The notes: generated by a model not told the origin, from the sequence alone. A stretch of DNA of 64,000 nt from Paenibacillus beijingensis (GCF_000961095.1 NZ_CP011058.1:4677501-4741500), one strand, 5' to 3'; shown: positions 17,277 to 25,466, counted from the stretch's first letter. Numbers and translations are program-made.

Positions 17277-18869
17277 TTGACCAAGGAGATTAGCTCGAAG
17301 GACAAGGCAATCGTCCAGGGCGGCAAGGACTACTCCAAATATTTCGATTTTTCCGGTGCGAAAGTCATCAAGGAAGAGGAAGGCAAGACGACTTACCGCC
17401 TTAAAGGAAGAGACATTACGATAAATGCTGTTCCGTCCTATAAGGATGAGAAACGAAGAGGCAAGGAAGAGATCGAGGTTCATTACGACTTTGCCATTCC
17501 GGAAGAAATGCGCACCTTCGGCGCAGGCAAATATTATTCGATCACAACGTACGGCTGCCAAATGAACGAGCACGACACGGAAGTGATGCGCGGCATGTTC
17601 GAGGCGATGGGGTACACATCGACGGAAGACCGCCGTCAGGCCGATGTGATTTTGCTTAACACGTGCGCGATCCGCGAGAACGCGGAAGATAAAGTGTTCG
17701 GCGAGCTTGGCCATCTGAAGACGCTGAAGACGGAGAAACCGGAGCTGATCTTAGGTGTTTGCGGCTGCATGTCGCAGGAAGAATCGGTCGTATCGCGTAT
17801 TTTGCAAAAGCATTCGTTTGTCGACGTCATCTTCGGCACGCACAACATCCACCGTCTGCCGCATCTGCTGCAAAATGCGATGTTCAGCAAAGAAATGGTC
17901 GTCGAGGTGTGGTCGAAGGAAGGCGACATTATCGAAAATATGCCCAAGAAGCGCGAAGGGATGCGGGCTTGGGTCAATATTATGTACGGCTGCGATAAGT
18001 TCTGCACGTACTGCATCGTGCCGTATACGCGCGGCAAGGAGCGCAGCCGTCGTCCGGAAGACGTCATCGCCGAGGTGCGCGAGCTGGCGCGCCAAGGATT
18101 CCGAGAAGTGACGCTGCTTGGGCAAAACGTGAACGCCTACGGCAAAGATTTCGAAGATCTTGATTACCGATTCGGCGATCTGATGGCGGACATGTCCAAG
18201 ATCGACATCCCGCGCATCCGCTTTACGACGAGCCATCCGCGCGATTTCGACGACCATCTGATCGAAGTGCTGGCCGGCGGCGGCAATCTGGTGGAACATA
18301 TCCATCTGCCGGTCCAATCGGGCAGCACGGAAGTGCTGAAGCGGATGAGCCGCAAATATTCGCGCGAAACGTTTCTGGAATTGGCGGCCAAAATCAAAAA
18401 GGCCATCCCGAACGCGATGCTGACGACCGATATTATCGTCGGCTTCCCGGGCGAGACGGAGGAGCAGTTCCAGGACACGCTCTCGCTCGTGGAAGAAGTC
18501 GGCTTCGATTCCGCTTACACGTTTATTTACTCGCCGCGCGAAGGAACGCCGGCCGCAGGCATGGAGGATAACGTTCCGGCCGAAGTGAAGAAAGAGCGGC
18601 TGAAGCGCCTGAATGACCTGATGGCCAAGTTGTCGCGCGAAAGCAACGAGCGGATGAAGGGCCAGATCGTCGAAGTGCTCCTGGAAGGCGAAAGCAAAAA
18701 CAACACGAATGTGCTTTCGGGCCGGACGCGCAGCAACAAGCTCGTTCATGTTGAAGCGCCGAAAGAGTGGATCGGCCAGTTTGCGATGGTGCGCGTAACC
18801 GAAGCGCAGACATGGTACATTAAAGCGGAACCGCTGGAAAAAATTTCTTTGCAGGGAGCCGTCTCCTGA
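17277..18869 (+). CDS. miaB: tRNA-2-methylthio-N6-dimethylallyladenosine synthase MiaB
   Basis: 530-residue radical-SAM methylthiotransferase modifying A37 of tRNAs that read UNN codons. It has the MTTase N-domain (TYGCQMNEHDTE), the radical-SAM motif CDKFCTYC followed by IVPYTRGKERSR, and a C-terminal TRAM domain. An N-terminal extension of about 80 residues, with DYSKYFDF, is typical of the Bacillus-type enzyme. The TTG at 17277 has AGAAGGAAGTGA upstream; an in-frame TTG at 17226 is possible but lacks a site. ricA follows 39 bases downstream, as ymcA does after ymcB in Bacillus. In Bacillus the Ric complex promotes MiaB-type Fe-S maturation. Confidence 0.96.
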   Translation: MTKEISSKDKAIVQGGKDYSKYFDFSGAKVIKEEEGKTTYRLKGRDITINAVPSYKDEKRRGKEEIEVHYDFAIPEEMRTFGAGKYYSITTYGCQMNEHDTEVMRGMFEAMGYTSTEDRRQADVILLNTCAIRENAEDKVFGELGHLKTLKTEKPELILGVCGCMSQEESVVSRILQKHSFVDVIFGTHNIHRLPHLLQNAMFSKEMVVEVWSKEGDIIENMPKKREGMRAWVNIMYGCDKFCTYCIVPYTRGKERSRRPEDVIAEVRELARQGFREVTLLGQNVNAYGKDFEDLDYRFGDLMADMSKIDIPRIRFTTSHPRDFDDHLIEVLAGGGNLVEHIHLPVQSGSTEVLKRMSRKYSRETFLELAAKIKKAIPNAMLTTDIIVGFPGETEEQFQDTLSLVEEVGFDSAYTFIYSPREGTPAAGMEDNVPAEVKKERLKRLNDLMAKLSRESNERMKGQIVEVLLEGESKNNTNVLSGRTRSNKLVHVEAPKEWIGQFAMVRVTEAQTWYIKAEPLEKISLQGAVS

Positions 18870-18908
18870 CGGTTTTCCGGCAAGATACTACAGAGGAGGA
18901 ATCGTCTT

Positions 18909-19412
18909 ATGGCAGAGCGGCAAGCGGCAGCGAAGCAAGATTCCGATACGTCCGGCAAGCACGATCATGAACATGGACAGGAGCCGGGAGCTTCCATTCC
19001 GGTTTACGATACGCGCGATTTGCTCGTGCGCAGCGATATTATGGCGAAAGCGAAAGAGCTGGCGAATCTGATCTACACATCCGAAGAAGTGCAGCAGTTC
19101 CGCCGCGCCGAAAAGCAGATTCAAGGAAACGACCGGATTCAGACGCTCATCAGTCAAATTAAGAAAAAGCAGAAGGAAGCGGTCGCCTTCGAGCAGACGT
19201 TCAAAAATGCGGCGATGGTCAAAAAGATCGAGAGCGAAATGGAGAATCTGCAGGATGAGCTCGACGGAATTCCGATTATTACCGAATTCCAGCAAAGCCA
19301 ATCCGATATTAATTATTTGCTGCAGATGGTCGTCTCCGTCATCCGCGATACGGTTGCCGAAAAAATAACGCTGGACGACGCTCCGGAGGACGCGCCCGAA
19401 AACTGCGATTAA
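18909..19412 (+). CDS. ricA: RicA (YmcA), YlbF/YmcA family
   Basis: 167-residue helical protein of the YlbF/YmcA family; the core from about residue 45 (DLLVRSDIMAKAKELANLI) matches YmcA. The first 35 residues are a hydrophilic extension with HDHEHGQE. In Bacillus RicA, RicF and RicT form an Fe-S complex that stimulates sporulation, competence and biofilm pathways and steers RNase Y. The only cysteine here is near the C-terminus (ENCD), consistent with a single cluster ligand from this subunit. The start follows GAGGAGGA. It lies directly behind miaB and before a strong terminator. RicF and RicT are not in the window. Confidence 0.88.
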   Translation: MAERQAAAKQDSDTSGKHDHEHGQEPGASIPVYDTRDLLVRSDIMAKAKELANLIYTSEEVQQFRRAEKQIQGNDRIQTLISQIKKKQKEAVAFEQTFKNAAMVKKIESEMENLQDELDGIPIITEFQQSQSDINYLLQMVVSVIRDTVAEKITLDDAPEDAPENCD

Positions 19413-19453
19413 ACGGACGGCAGCACAAAGTAATGCGTACTGTAACGTCTGTA

Positions 19454-19489
19454 GAAAAAAGCTTGTCCGTTGCTGGATGAGCTTTTTTC
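19454..19489 (+). terminator. Intrinsic terminator after ricA
   Basis: AAAAAAGCTTGTCC pairs with GGATGAGCTTTTTT around GTTGCT. The symmetric A and T tracts could act in both directions. Confidence 0.8.
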
Positions 19490-19556
19490 TTCCCCCGCAA
19501 GGGCGGGGCCTGCCTTCATGAATACATAACCGGTAAGAGAGGATGGTACGATCCTA

Positions 19557-20720
19557 ATGAGAGCTTTTACGTTTCATAACCCGACAAAATTGCATTTTGG
19601 ACGCGATCAGCTGAAGCAGTTGAAAACGGAAGCCGTTAAGCTCGGCAAGTCGGTGCTGCTCGTCTACGGCGGAGGCAGCATCAAGCGCAGCGGCCTTTAT
19701 GATCAAGTGCTGGAGCAGCTGGAGCTTGCCGGCTGTACCGTGACCGAACTGGCGGGCGTCGAGCCGAATCCGCGTCTGACCACCGTCATGAAGGGCGCGG
19801 AGCTGTGCCGGCGCAGCGGAATCGAGTGGGTGCTGGCGGTAGGCGGTGGCAGCACGCTCGATTGCGGGAAGGCGATCGCCGCTGCAGCCAAATATGACGG
19901 CAGCTTCTGGGATATCGTGACCAAGAAGGCGCCGGTGGAAGCGGCGCTTCCGATCGGAACGGTGCTGACGCTTGCCGCTACCGGTTCGGAAATGAACGGC
20001 GGTTCCGTCATTACAAATGAGGAGACGCTGGAAAAGCACGGATGGGGGAGCCCGCTCGTATACCCTCATTTTTCGATTTTGGACCCCGTATTTACGGCAA
20101 CCGCGCCGAAGGAACATACCGTATACGGGATTGCGGATATAATGTCGCACGTGTTCGAGCAGTATTTTCACCATGATGCCAATACTCCGGTTCAGGACGG
20201 CTTTTGCGAATCGATTTTGCGCGCCGTTATCGAAACCGCTCCGAAGCTGGTGCAGGATCTGGAAAACGTGGAATACCGTGAAACGATTCTGTACTGCGGC
20301 ACGATGGCGCTCAATAATGTGCTCTCGATGGGCATTGTGGGCGACTGGGCCAACCACGACATGGAGCACGCCGTATCGGCGGTTTACGATATTCCGCACG
20401 GCGGCGGACTGGCGATTTTGTTCCCGAACTGGATGAATTATGTGCTGGACGACAACGTGGCGCGGTTCCGCCAGTTCGCGGTCAACGTGTTCGGAGTGAA
20501 GGAAGACGGCCGCAGCGACCGTGAAATCGCCGAAGAGGGGATTCAGGAGCTGCGCCGGTTCTGGACGTCGATTGGCGCCCCGTCCCGATTGGCCAACTAC
20601 GAGATCGACGACAGCCGGCTTGAGGAAATGGCGGACAAGGTGGTCGGAGGCGGCACCCGCGGCAATTTCCGCGCTTTGACGATGGAAGATGTCATGAACA
20701 TTTACCGGATGTCGCTGTAA
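19557..20720 (+). CDS. Iron-containing alcohol dehydrogenase (YugJ/BdhA type)
   Basis: 387-residue group III alcohol dehydrogenase of the butanol-dehydrogenase (YugJ) branch. Visible motifs are the NAD(P)-binding GGGSTLDCGKAI, the TLAATGSEMNGG block and the metal-binding region ending in YDIPHGGGLAILFP. It would interconvert short-chain aldehydes and alcohols; the actual substrate cannot be read from sequence. It marks a break in the Bacillus order, where cotE and mutS would follow ymcA. A strong bidirectional terminator lies downstream, facing bioY. The ATG at 19557 has AGAGAGGATGG some distance upstream. Confidence 0.92.
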   Translation: MRAFTFHNPTKLHFGRDQLKQLKTEAVKLGKSVLLVYGGGSIKRSGLYDQVLEQLELAGCTVTELAGVEPNPRLTTVMKGAELCRRSGIEWVLAVGGGSTLDCGKAIAAAAKYDGSFWDIVTKKAPVEAALPIGTVLTLAATGSEMNGGSVITNEETLEKHGWGSPLVYPHFSILDPVFTATAPKEHTVYGIADIMSHVFEQYFHHDANTPVQDGFCESILRAVIETAPKLVQDLENVEYRETILYCGTMALNNVLSMGIVGDWANHDMEHAVSAVYDIPHGGGLAILFPNWMNYVLDDNVARFRQFAVNVFGVKEDGRSDREIAEEGIQELRRFWTSIGAPSRLANYEIDDSRLEEMADKVVGGGTRGNFRALTMEDVMNIYRMSL

Positions 20721-20760
20721 CCCGGCCGGAAGGATATTTGCGGGAAGCACGTAGAACGGC

Positions 20761-20808
20761 AAAACAAAGATGACCGCCCTTCACTTGGAGGCGGTCATCT
20801 TTGTTATG
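20761..20808. terminator. Bidirectional terminator between the alcohol dehydrogenase gene and bioY
   Basis: AACAAAGATGACCGCC (20763-20778) pairs perfectly with GGCGGTCATCTTTGTT (20790-20805). It serves the two convergent genes. Confidence 0.85.
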
Positions 20809-20850
20809 GCAATGCGTTTCAATTGGTGGTCTGTTTGTGGGCAGACGTTT

Positions 20851-21462
20851 TTAATAAGAGCTTCCGGCGGCGCCGTTATAAGGGGCGGAATCGCGGTGCA
20901 GGCTCGGCAAATAATTGCGGAGAGCGACCGCCGCAGCGGCGGCGACGACATTTTTCACGGCATCGCCGGGAAGATACGGATAGCATCCGGCAGTCATCGC
21001 TTTCGCAAAGGAAAGCCCTGTCACATGCATCAGCCACGGAATACCGCCGACGTAAGCCAGAAACGATCCGAACAGTTCCATCACGATAAATAACACGATG
21101 AACGAAAGCACGCGGTTCTCCGCGAGACGGCTGCGCAGCAGACGGACGGATACGTAACCGGTGAGCAGCGCGCAAAAGGGGAATATCCACAGAAACCCGC
21201 CGGTTGGTCCAACGATGAGCGACCACCCGCCCTGGCCGTGCAGCAGCGGAAGACCGGTTGCCGTCAGCGCCAGTACGAGCGCAATGCTGAGGAAGCCGTC
21301 ACGTCCGCCGAGGAAGACGCCCGCCAGCACGACGCCGAGCGTCTGCAGCGTGAACGGAACCGGTGTAATGCCGACATTGAGCTTGATTGCGCTGAGCAAA
21401 ATAAATAAGGCAGCAAACAAGGCGATGAACACCAGTCTGCGAATTTGGATACGGGATGACAT
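20851..21462 (-). CDS. bioY: Biotin transporter S-component BioY
   Basis: 203-residue membrane protein with six hydrophobic segments and the BioY motifs NVGITPVPFTLQTLGV, LGGRDGFLS, GPTGGFLWIF and YLPGDAVKN. It captures biotin and works with an ECF module of two ATPases and EcfT. The start at 21462 has AAAAGGAGTCGG just upstream; longer readings run through this site. A BirA-type operator lies 34 bases before the start. The ECF module is encoded divergently from the other side of the operator, so the locus probably encodes a complete biotin transporter. Confidence 0.94.
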   Translation of the reverse strand: MSSRIQIRRLVFIALFAALFILLSAIKLNVGITPVPFTLQTLGVVLAGVFLGGRDGFLSIALVLALTATGLPLLHGQGGWSLIVGPTGGFLWIFPFCALLTGYVSVRLLRSRLAENRVLSFIVLFIVMELFGSFLAYVGGIPWLMHVTGLSFAKAMTAGCYPYLPGDAVKNVVAAAAAVALRNYLPSLHRDSAPYNGAAGSSY

Positions 21463-21495
21463 GTTAAACCGACTCCTTTTATGTAACATCTTGAT

Positions 21496-21529
21496 ATGTT
21501 AACCTATATGATATGTTTTCGGTTAACAT
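21496..21529. promoter_or_regulatory. BirA operator between bioY and the ECF genes
   Basis: ATGTTAACC and GGTTAACAT are perfect inverted repeats separated by 16 bases, matching the Firmicute BirA box. It lies in the divergent promoter region, so biotin-bound BirA could repress both sides. Confidence 0.85.
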
Positions 21530-21587
21530 TCTGCATTCTAACATACGGAAATCGATTTTGGGAAGAGGGTTTGGGGGAAAAGTTTTG

Positions 21588-22454
21588 ATGCCTTCATGGA
21601 TGGTTTTAATGGAGCGGGTCGATGTTTATCCGCCGGAACTTCCGGCCGCTGCAGGCGGCGGGGCGATTGTACGCGGTATCGGTCTGGCGATATACGCGGG
21701 GGAATGGATCAACGTGACGGGCCGGAACGGCAGCGGTAAAAGCACGCTTGCCCGCGTCATTGCCGGATTCGGAAGATTCCGGGTCGAAGGCGTCGTTCGG
21801 CGCCGCTTCGACGGCCGCTTTCAAGGGGCCGCGCTGCCGCTTGTGCTGCAGCGTCCGGAGGAGGCGCTGATCGGCTCCACGCCGTGGGAGGATGTGTCGC
21901 TTACGCTGGAGCATCTTGGCATGACATGCGGTCAGATCGAGAAAGCGGCGGTCGCTGCGCTCACGCGGCTCGGACTGGAGAGCTGCATGCACCGCCCGTT
22001 CGCCGAGCTGTCCGGCGGCCAGAAACAGCTGACCGCTGCGGCCGGCTGTCTTGCGTCCGGAGCGCCGATGCTTATATTGGACGAGGCGACCTCGATGCTT
22101 GATCCGGATTCGTCCGCGCTTGTGCTGCAGGCGCTGCGGCGGTTGAACGGAGAAGGGGTGACGGTGCTGTGGGTGACGCAGAAGCTGGAGGAGCTGCGGC
22201 GCGGCGACAGGCTGCTCGCCGTCGATAACGGACGGATCGTGTATGACGGCCTTGCGGAACGTTTTTTTGCCCGTCCGGCAATAGGGGAGGACTTTCATCA
22301 AGGACTAGAGGGTGGAAGCCCGTGCGAGCGGACGGGGCTGCACCCGCCTTATGTCGTGGAGACCGCCTGGGAGCTGCAGCGGCTCGGCATAACGTTCGCG
22401 GACATGCCGCTTACGCCGGAAGATTTGGCCTCGGAAGTGGACCGCTATGGGTAA
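21588..22454 (+). CDS. ECF transporter ATPase (EcfA/BioM-like)
   Basis: 288-residue ABC ATPase of the energy-coupling-factor type. Walker A GRNGSGKST is at 45-53, the Q-loop Gln near 88, LSGGQ at 141-145 and Walker B MLILDE at 161-166. The usual switch histidine is Gln198 (WVTQKLEEL). The ATG at 21588 has a GGGGGAAAA site; two later in-frame ATGs, at 21600 and 21609, are possible. The gene overlaps the downstream ATPase-EcfT fusion by eight bases, so the two proteins are probably made together and form the energising module for BioY, although general ECF modules can serve other S-components. Confidence 0.85.
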   Translation: MPSWMVLMERVDVYPPELPAAAGGGAIVRGIGLAIYAGEWINVTGRNGSGKSTLARVIAGFGRFRVEGVVRRRFDGRFQGAALPLVLQRPEEALIGSTPWEDVSLTLEHLGMTCGQIEKAAVAALTRLGLESCMHRPFAELSGGQKQLTAAAGCLASGAPMLILDEATSMLDPDSSALVLQALRRLNGEGVTVLWVTQKLEELRRGDRLLAVDNGRIVYDGLAERFFARPAIGEDFHQGLEGGSPCERTGLHPPYVVETAWELQRLGITFADMPLTPEDLASEVDRYG

Positions 22455-24276
22455 GGACTGGAAGGTATCGGAGCTTATTGTTGCCGCAGGGAGTGGAATG
22501 GCGAATCGCGCCGTTAACGCCTTTTTTCGGGACGGGCGGATTACGCTGCTCGTCGGAGCAAACGGTTCCGGCAAAACGACGCTGCTGGAGTCGCTTGCCG
22601 GATTGCGGCAGCCGGCGAGCGGAGCCGTGGAGCTGGGCGGTGAGTCGCTTTGGTCCGGCAGGCGCAAGCTGAATCGCAGCGTGCTGCTTGCGCTCGGCAT
22701 CGCGCCGCAGCATGCCGAGTCGCAGTGGTTTACCGGCAGCGCCCGGCGCGAGCTCGATTATTCGATGAAGCCTTACCGGCTGGCGGAGCCCGAGCGGGAG
22801 CAGCGCATCCGGGAAGCGCTGGAGCGGACGGGGCTTGGTCCGGAGCTGCTGCAGCGCGACCCCTGGACGCTCAGCGGCGGGCAGCAGCGGCGGCTGGCGC
22901 TTGCGTGCCTGCTCGCATGCCGCCCGCATTGGCTGCTGCTGGACGAGCCGACGGCGGGGCTGGACGCCGAAGGCATTCGCCGCCTGTGCGCCATTTTGGA
23001 GGCGCATAGGCGGGAGGGGCGCGGAGCGGTCGTGGTGACGCACGACCTCGACGCGCTGCTGCCGCTCGCGGACGACGTCGTCGTCATGGACGGCGGCACC
23101 GTCCGCGAAGCGGTGCCGGCCGCGGCGTATGCGCGGTCGCTCGCCCGCGAAGCGGGCCCCGCGGCGCCGCAGGCGCTGCGCACGGCAGCGGAGCTGGCCG
23201 CAGCCGGCTTTGCGCCGCCGCAGCCGGAGGGCGGCGCGCCGTGGCTGCCGCCGCGAGCGCTTGCGGCGGAGCTGGCAGCGCAGCTGGGCCGAGGGCGCGA
23301 GGCGCATGCCAACGCGCCGACTGCGAGAAACGATGCGGCCTCTGGCGCCGCGATCCAACCGGCTGCAAACGAGCCGCCCGCCATGCTGCGGTCTGCCGGC
23401 ACCGCCGGCGCCTCCAGAACAGAAGGAGCCACCAGAACAGAAGGAGCTGCCTGTGCAGAAGGCACTTCCGGCGCGCCGGTCGCAGCCGCCGGCGCTCATT
23501 CAGCTGCCTCGAAGCGGTTCGAGGCAGCCGGTCGCTTCGAAGCCCGCCTGTTTGATCCGCGGGCGCTGCTCGCTGCATATATGCTGCTTGCTGCGGCAGT
23601 GCTGCAGCAGCGCGGGTGGGCCGGAGCGGCTGTCGCATCGGCGCTGACGGCCGCGCTTCTGTGGCCGCTGCGCCGATATCTTCGTCCCTACGCGGGGGCG
23701 GTTAAGGCTTACGCGCTCTTAATCTTCATTATGACGGCGCTGGCAGGCATCCGGCTGCAGCCGCCGGGGTTCGACACAGCCGCCGCTTCACTTACGCTGC
23801 TGCGGCTCGGGAAGCTGCTTCTCGTTATGCTGCTCGGCTTGCCGCTGCTTGGGCTGACGACGCCGCTTAGGCTGCAGCAGGCGATCGAGCAGTCGCTGGC
23901 ATGGACGCGCCGGCTTCGCGTTCCCGTTCATTCCATCGCGCTTACGGTTGCGCTCGTGTTCCGCTTTATTCCGCTGCTTGCCGCGGAATGGCACCGTTTT
24001 GCCCGCATTGCCTGCGCGCGCGGCAAAACAAACTCGCGTCCGGGCTCCGTGCCGCCCGCGATGCTGAAGGCGGTGCTCATCCCGTTCCTGCTGTCGCTGC
24101 TGCGGCTCGCGGACGGTGTGGCGGACGCGCTGGAGGCGCGCGGTTTCGGTTCCCGCGACGAGGGGGCGGCCCCCGGAACGCGCCTTCGCTTCACGCGTGC
24201 AGATGCCATTCTGGTGATGGCGGCGCTTGTTCTTTTTATCTGCTTATTTTTGGCCGCGCGAAGCGGAACGTTATAA
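22447..24276 (+). CDS. Fused ECF ATPase and EcfT transmembrane protein
   Basis: 609 residues in two parts. Residues 1-235 are a complete ABC ATPase: Walker A GANGSGKTT at 37-45, LSGGQ at 142-146, Walker B WLLLDEP at 162-168 and switch His199. Residues 367-609 are an EcfT/CbiQ-type membrane protein with several helices and the two coupling ARG triplets at 524-526 and 564-566. An Ala/Pro-rich linker of low complexity joins them, with a short tandem repeat TEGA at about 325-335. The ATG overlaps the upstream ATPase gene. ECF ATPase-EcfT fusions are less usual than separate subunits. Given bioY and the BirA box, biotin is the most likely substrate. Confidence 0.86.
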   Translation: MGKDWKVSELIVAAGSGMANRAVNAFFRDGRITLLVGANGSGKTTLLESLAGLRQPASGAVELGGESLWSGRRKLNRSVLLALGIAPQHAESQWFTGSARRELDYSMKPYRLAEPEREQRIREALERTGLGPELLQRDPWTLSGGQQRRLALACLLACRPHWLLLDEPTAGLDAEGIRRLCAILEAHRREGRGAVVVTHDLDALLPLADDVVVMDGGTVREAVPAAAYARSLAREAGPAAPQALRTAAELAAAGFAPPQPEGGAPWLPPRALAAELAAQLGRGREAHANAPTARNDAASGAAIQPAANEPPAMLRSAGTAGASRTEGATRTEGAACAEGTSGAPVAAAGAHSAASKRFEAAGRFEARLFDPRALLAAYMLLAAAVLQQRGWAGAAVASALTAALLWPLRRYLRPYAGAVKAYALLIFIMTALAGIRLQPPGFDTAAASLTLLRLGKLLLVMLLGLPLLGLTTPLRLQQAIEQSLAWTRRLRVPVHSIALTVALVFRFIPLLAAEWHRFARIACARGKTNSRPGSVPPAMLKAVLIPFLLSLLRLADGVADALEARGFGSRDEGAAPGTRLRFTRADAILVMAALVLFICLFLAARSGTL

Positions 24277-24283
24277 CGAACAC

Positions 24284-24547
24284 AAGTAGATCGCTCCGAA
24301 ACCTTCCGATGATCTAACGGAACACATCGCTCTTATTTTGCATTTATGAGCTCATTTGGATATCTAACGGAACTGATAGCTCTTAATCTCTTTAAAAAGG
24401 TGTATGTTCAGACCGAAAAACAGAAATAAGGTCCAATACTTCCGTTAGATGTTCAAATCAAACAACATGAGCTGAATAACGTCCACTGCTTCCGTTAGCA
24501 TCCAAGAACAATCTGTAATGGTAACGGTTTTCAGGATCGTTCGACTT
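24284..24547. repeat. 264-bp palindromic repeat with terminal inverted repeats (full copy)
   Basis: The ends AAGTAGATCGCTCCGAAACC and, inverted, AAGTCGAACGATCCTGAAAA agree at about 17 of 20 aligned positions. Inside, four CTAACGGAA-type modules occur, two on each strand, giving a nested palindrome. The outer parts recur inverted at 47757-47886. No ORF is convincing. It looks like a MITE-like or palindromic dispersed element. Confidence 0.75.
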
Positions 24548-24549
24548 GT

Positions 24550-24577
24550 GCCGCGTCAATCGAGGACGCGGCTTTTT
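24550..24577 (+). terminator. Intrinsic terminator after the ECF operon
   Basis: GCCGCGTC pairs with GACGCGGC around a seven-base loop, then TTTTT. It lies immediately outside the dispersed repeat, which was apparently inserted between the gene and its terminator. Confidence 0.75.
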
Positions 24578-24579
24578 CA

Positions 24580-24914
24580 TGTTTTCAAGCGGTATCGTCC
24601 GGCCAACTATTTACATACCGATAAAACTTTCCATGTAAAAAAAAGTACCAGCTCCTGCTAAACGGAACCGGACAGCTTCTCTCTAGTCCCGGCGATCCAG
24701 GCGTCAGAGCGGCTTTGCTTGCTTCATCCGGGTTCCTTCTGCCGTGCTCGAGCCGTTCATGGTTATAAACACGGAACATCGAGGACAGCAGCTCGAATAA
24801 GGCCGCAAAACTTTATCCGCCTTTTTATCGTTAACATTGTAAATGTGAATTTTTCCAGAAAATATACGTTCCGGCTGCTTGAGCACAGTCGGCGTGAAAG
24901 GGGCAGCAACGAAG
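24580..24914. other. Intergenic region upstream of the signal peptidase gene
   Basis: About 335 bases with no convincing gene on either strand. Nothing was recognised beyond the ribosome binding site of the signal peptidase gene at the right edge. Confidence 0.5.
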
Positions 24915-25466
24915 TTGAACAATCCATCCTCGCCTAAAAAAGAGCCTAAGCGCAGCCTGTTCCGCGAAATACGCGAATGGACCGCAGCGATCGTAATCGC
25001 GGTGGCGGTTTCGATGCTTATCCGCAATTACGCCTTCGCCCAGACGGAGGTACATAACGTTTCGATGCAAAAAACACTCGTGGAAGGCCAGCGGCTAGTG
25101 GAAGATAAATTATCGTACCGTTTCTCCAATCCGGAGCGGGGGGATATCGTCATCATAAAAGGGCCGGAAAGCGAGCTCAGGCTGGTCAAACGGGTTATTG
25201 GCTTGCCCGGAGATAATCTGGATATGAAAAATGGCCATGTTTACATTAACGGCCGTCTAAGCGAGGAAACGTATACAAAAGGGGAAACGTTCCCGGAAGG
25301 GCTGAAGCTGCCTTTTACCGTCCCGGAAGGCACCGTCTTTGTGATGGGGGACAACCGCGAGAACAGCCAGGACAGCCGCGAGCTCGGGCCAATACGCTTC
25401 TCCAGCCTGGAGGGCAAAGTGATATTCAGGCTGTGGCCGCCGAACCGGATCGGACCTGTCCGCTAA
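24915..25466 (+). CDS. lepB: Signal peptidase I
   Basis: 183-residue type I signal peptidase with an N-terminal membrane anchor at about 23-42 and an external catalytic domain. The nucleophile is Ser50 in NVSMQKTL and the general base Lys92 in RLVKRVIGLPGD; the C-terminal box GDNRENSQDSRELG is intact. The usual SMxPTL box has Lys where Pro normally stands. The TTG at 24915 follows AAAGGGG; an in-frame TTG at 24879 would add 12 residues and is an alternative. It cleaves Sec and Tat signal peptides at the outer membrane face. No substrate gene is adjacent. Confidence 0.9.
   Translation: MNNPSSPKKEPKRSLFREIREWTAAIVIAVAVSMLIRNYAFAQTEVHNVSMQKTLVEGQRLVEDKLSYRFSNPERGDIVIIKGPESELRLVKRVIGLPGDNLDMKNGHVYINGRLSEETYTKGETFPEGLKLPFTVPEGTVFVMGDNRENSQDSRELGPIRFSSLEGKVIFRLWPPNRIGPVR

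Noticed and set aside
19554..20762. 402-codon minus-strand open frame opposite the alcohol dehydrogenase gene
   Set aside because: Arginine/histidine-rich shadow translation; the plus strand encodes a clear enzyme.
22411..23499. Minus-strand frame across the ECF fusion gene
   Set aside because: Low-complexity Arg-rich shadow of GC-rich coding sequence.
24580..25027. Minus-strand ORFs upstream of and overlapping the signal peptidase gene
   Set aside because: No ribosome binding sites or family resemblance; part of the frame is antisense to the signal peptidase gene.
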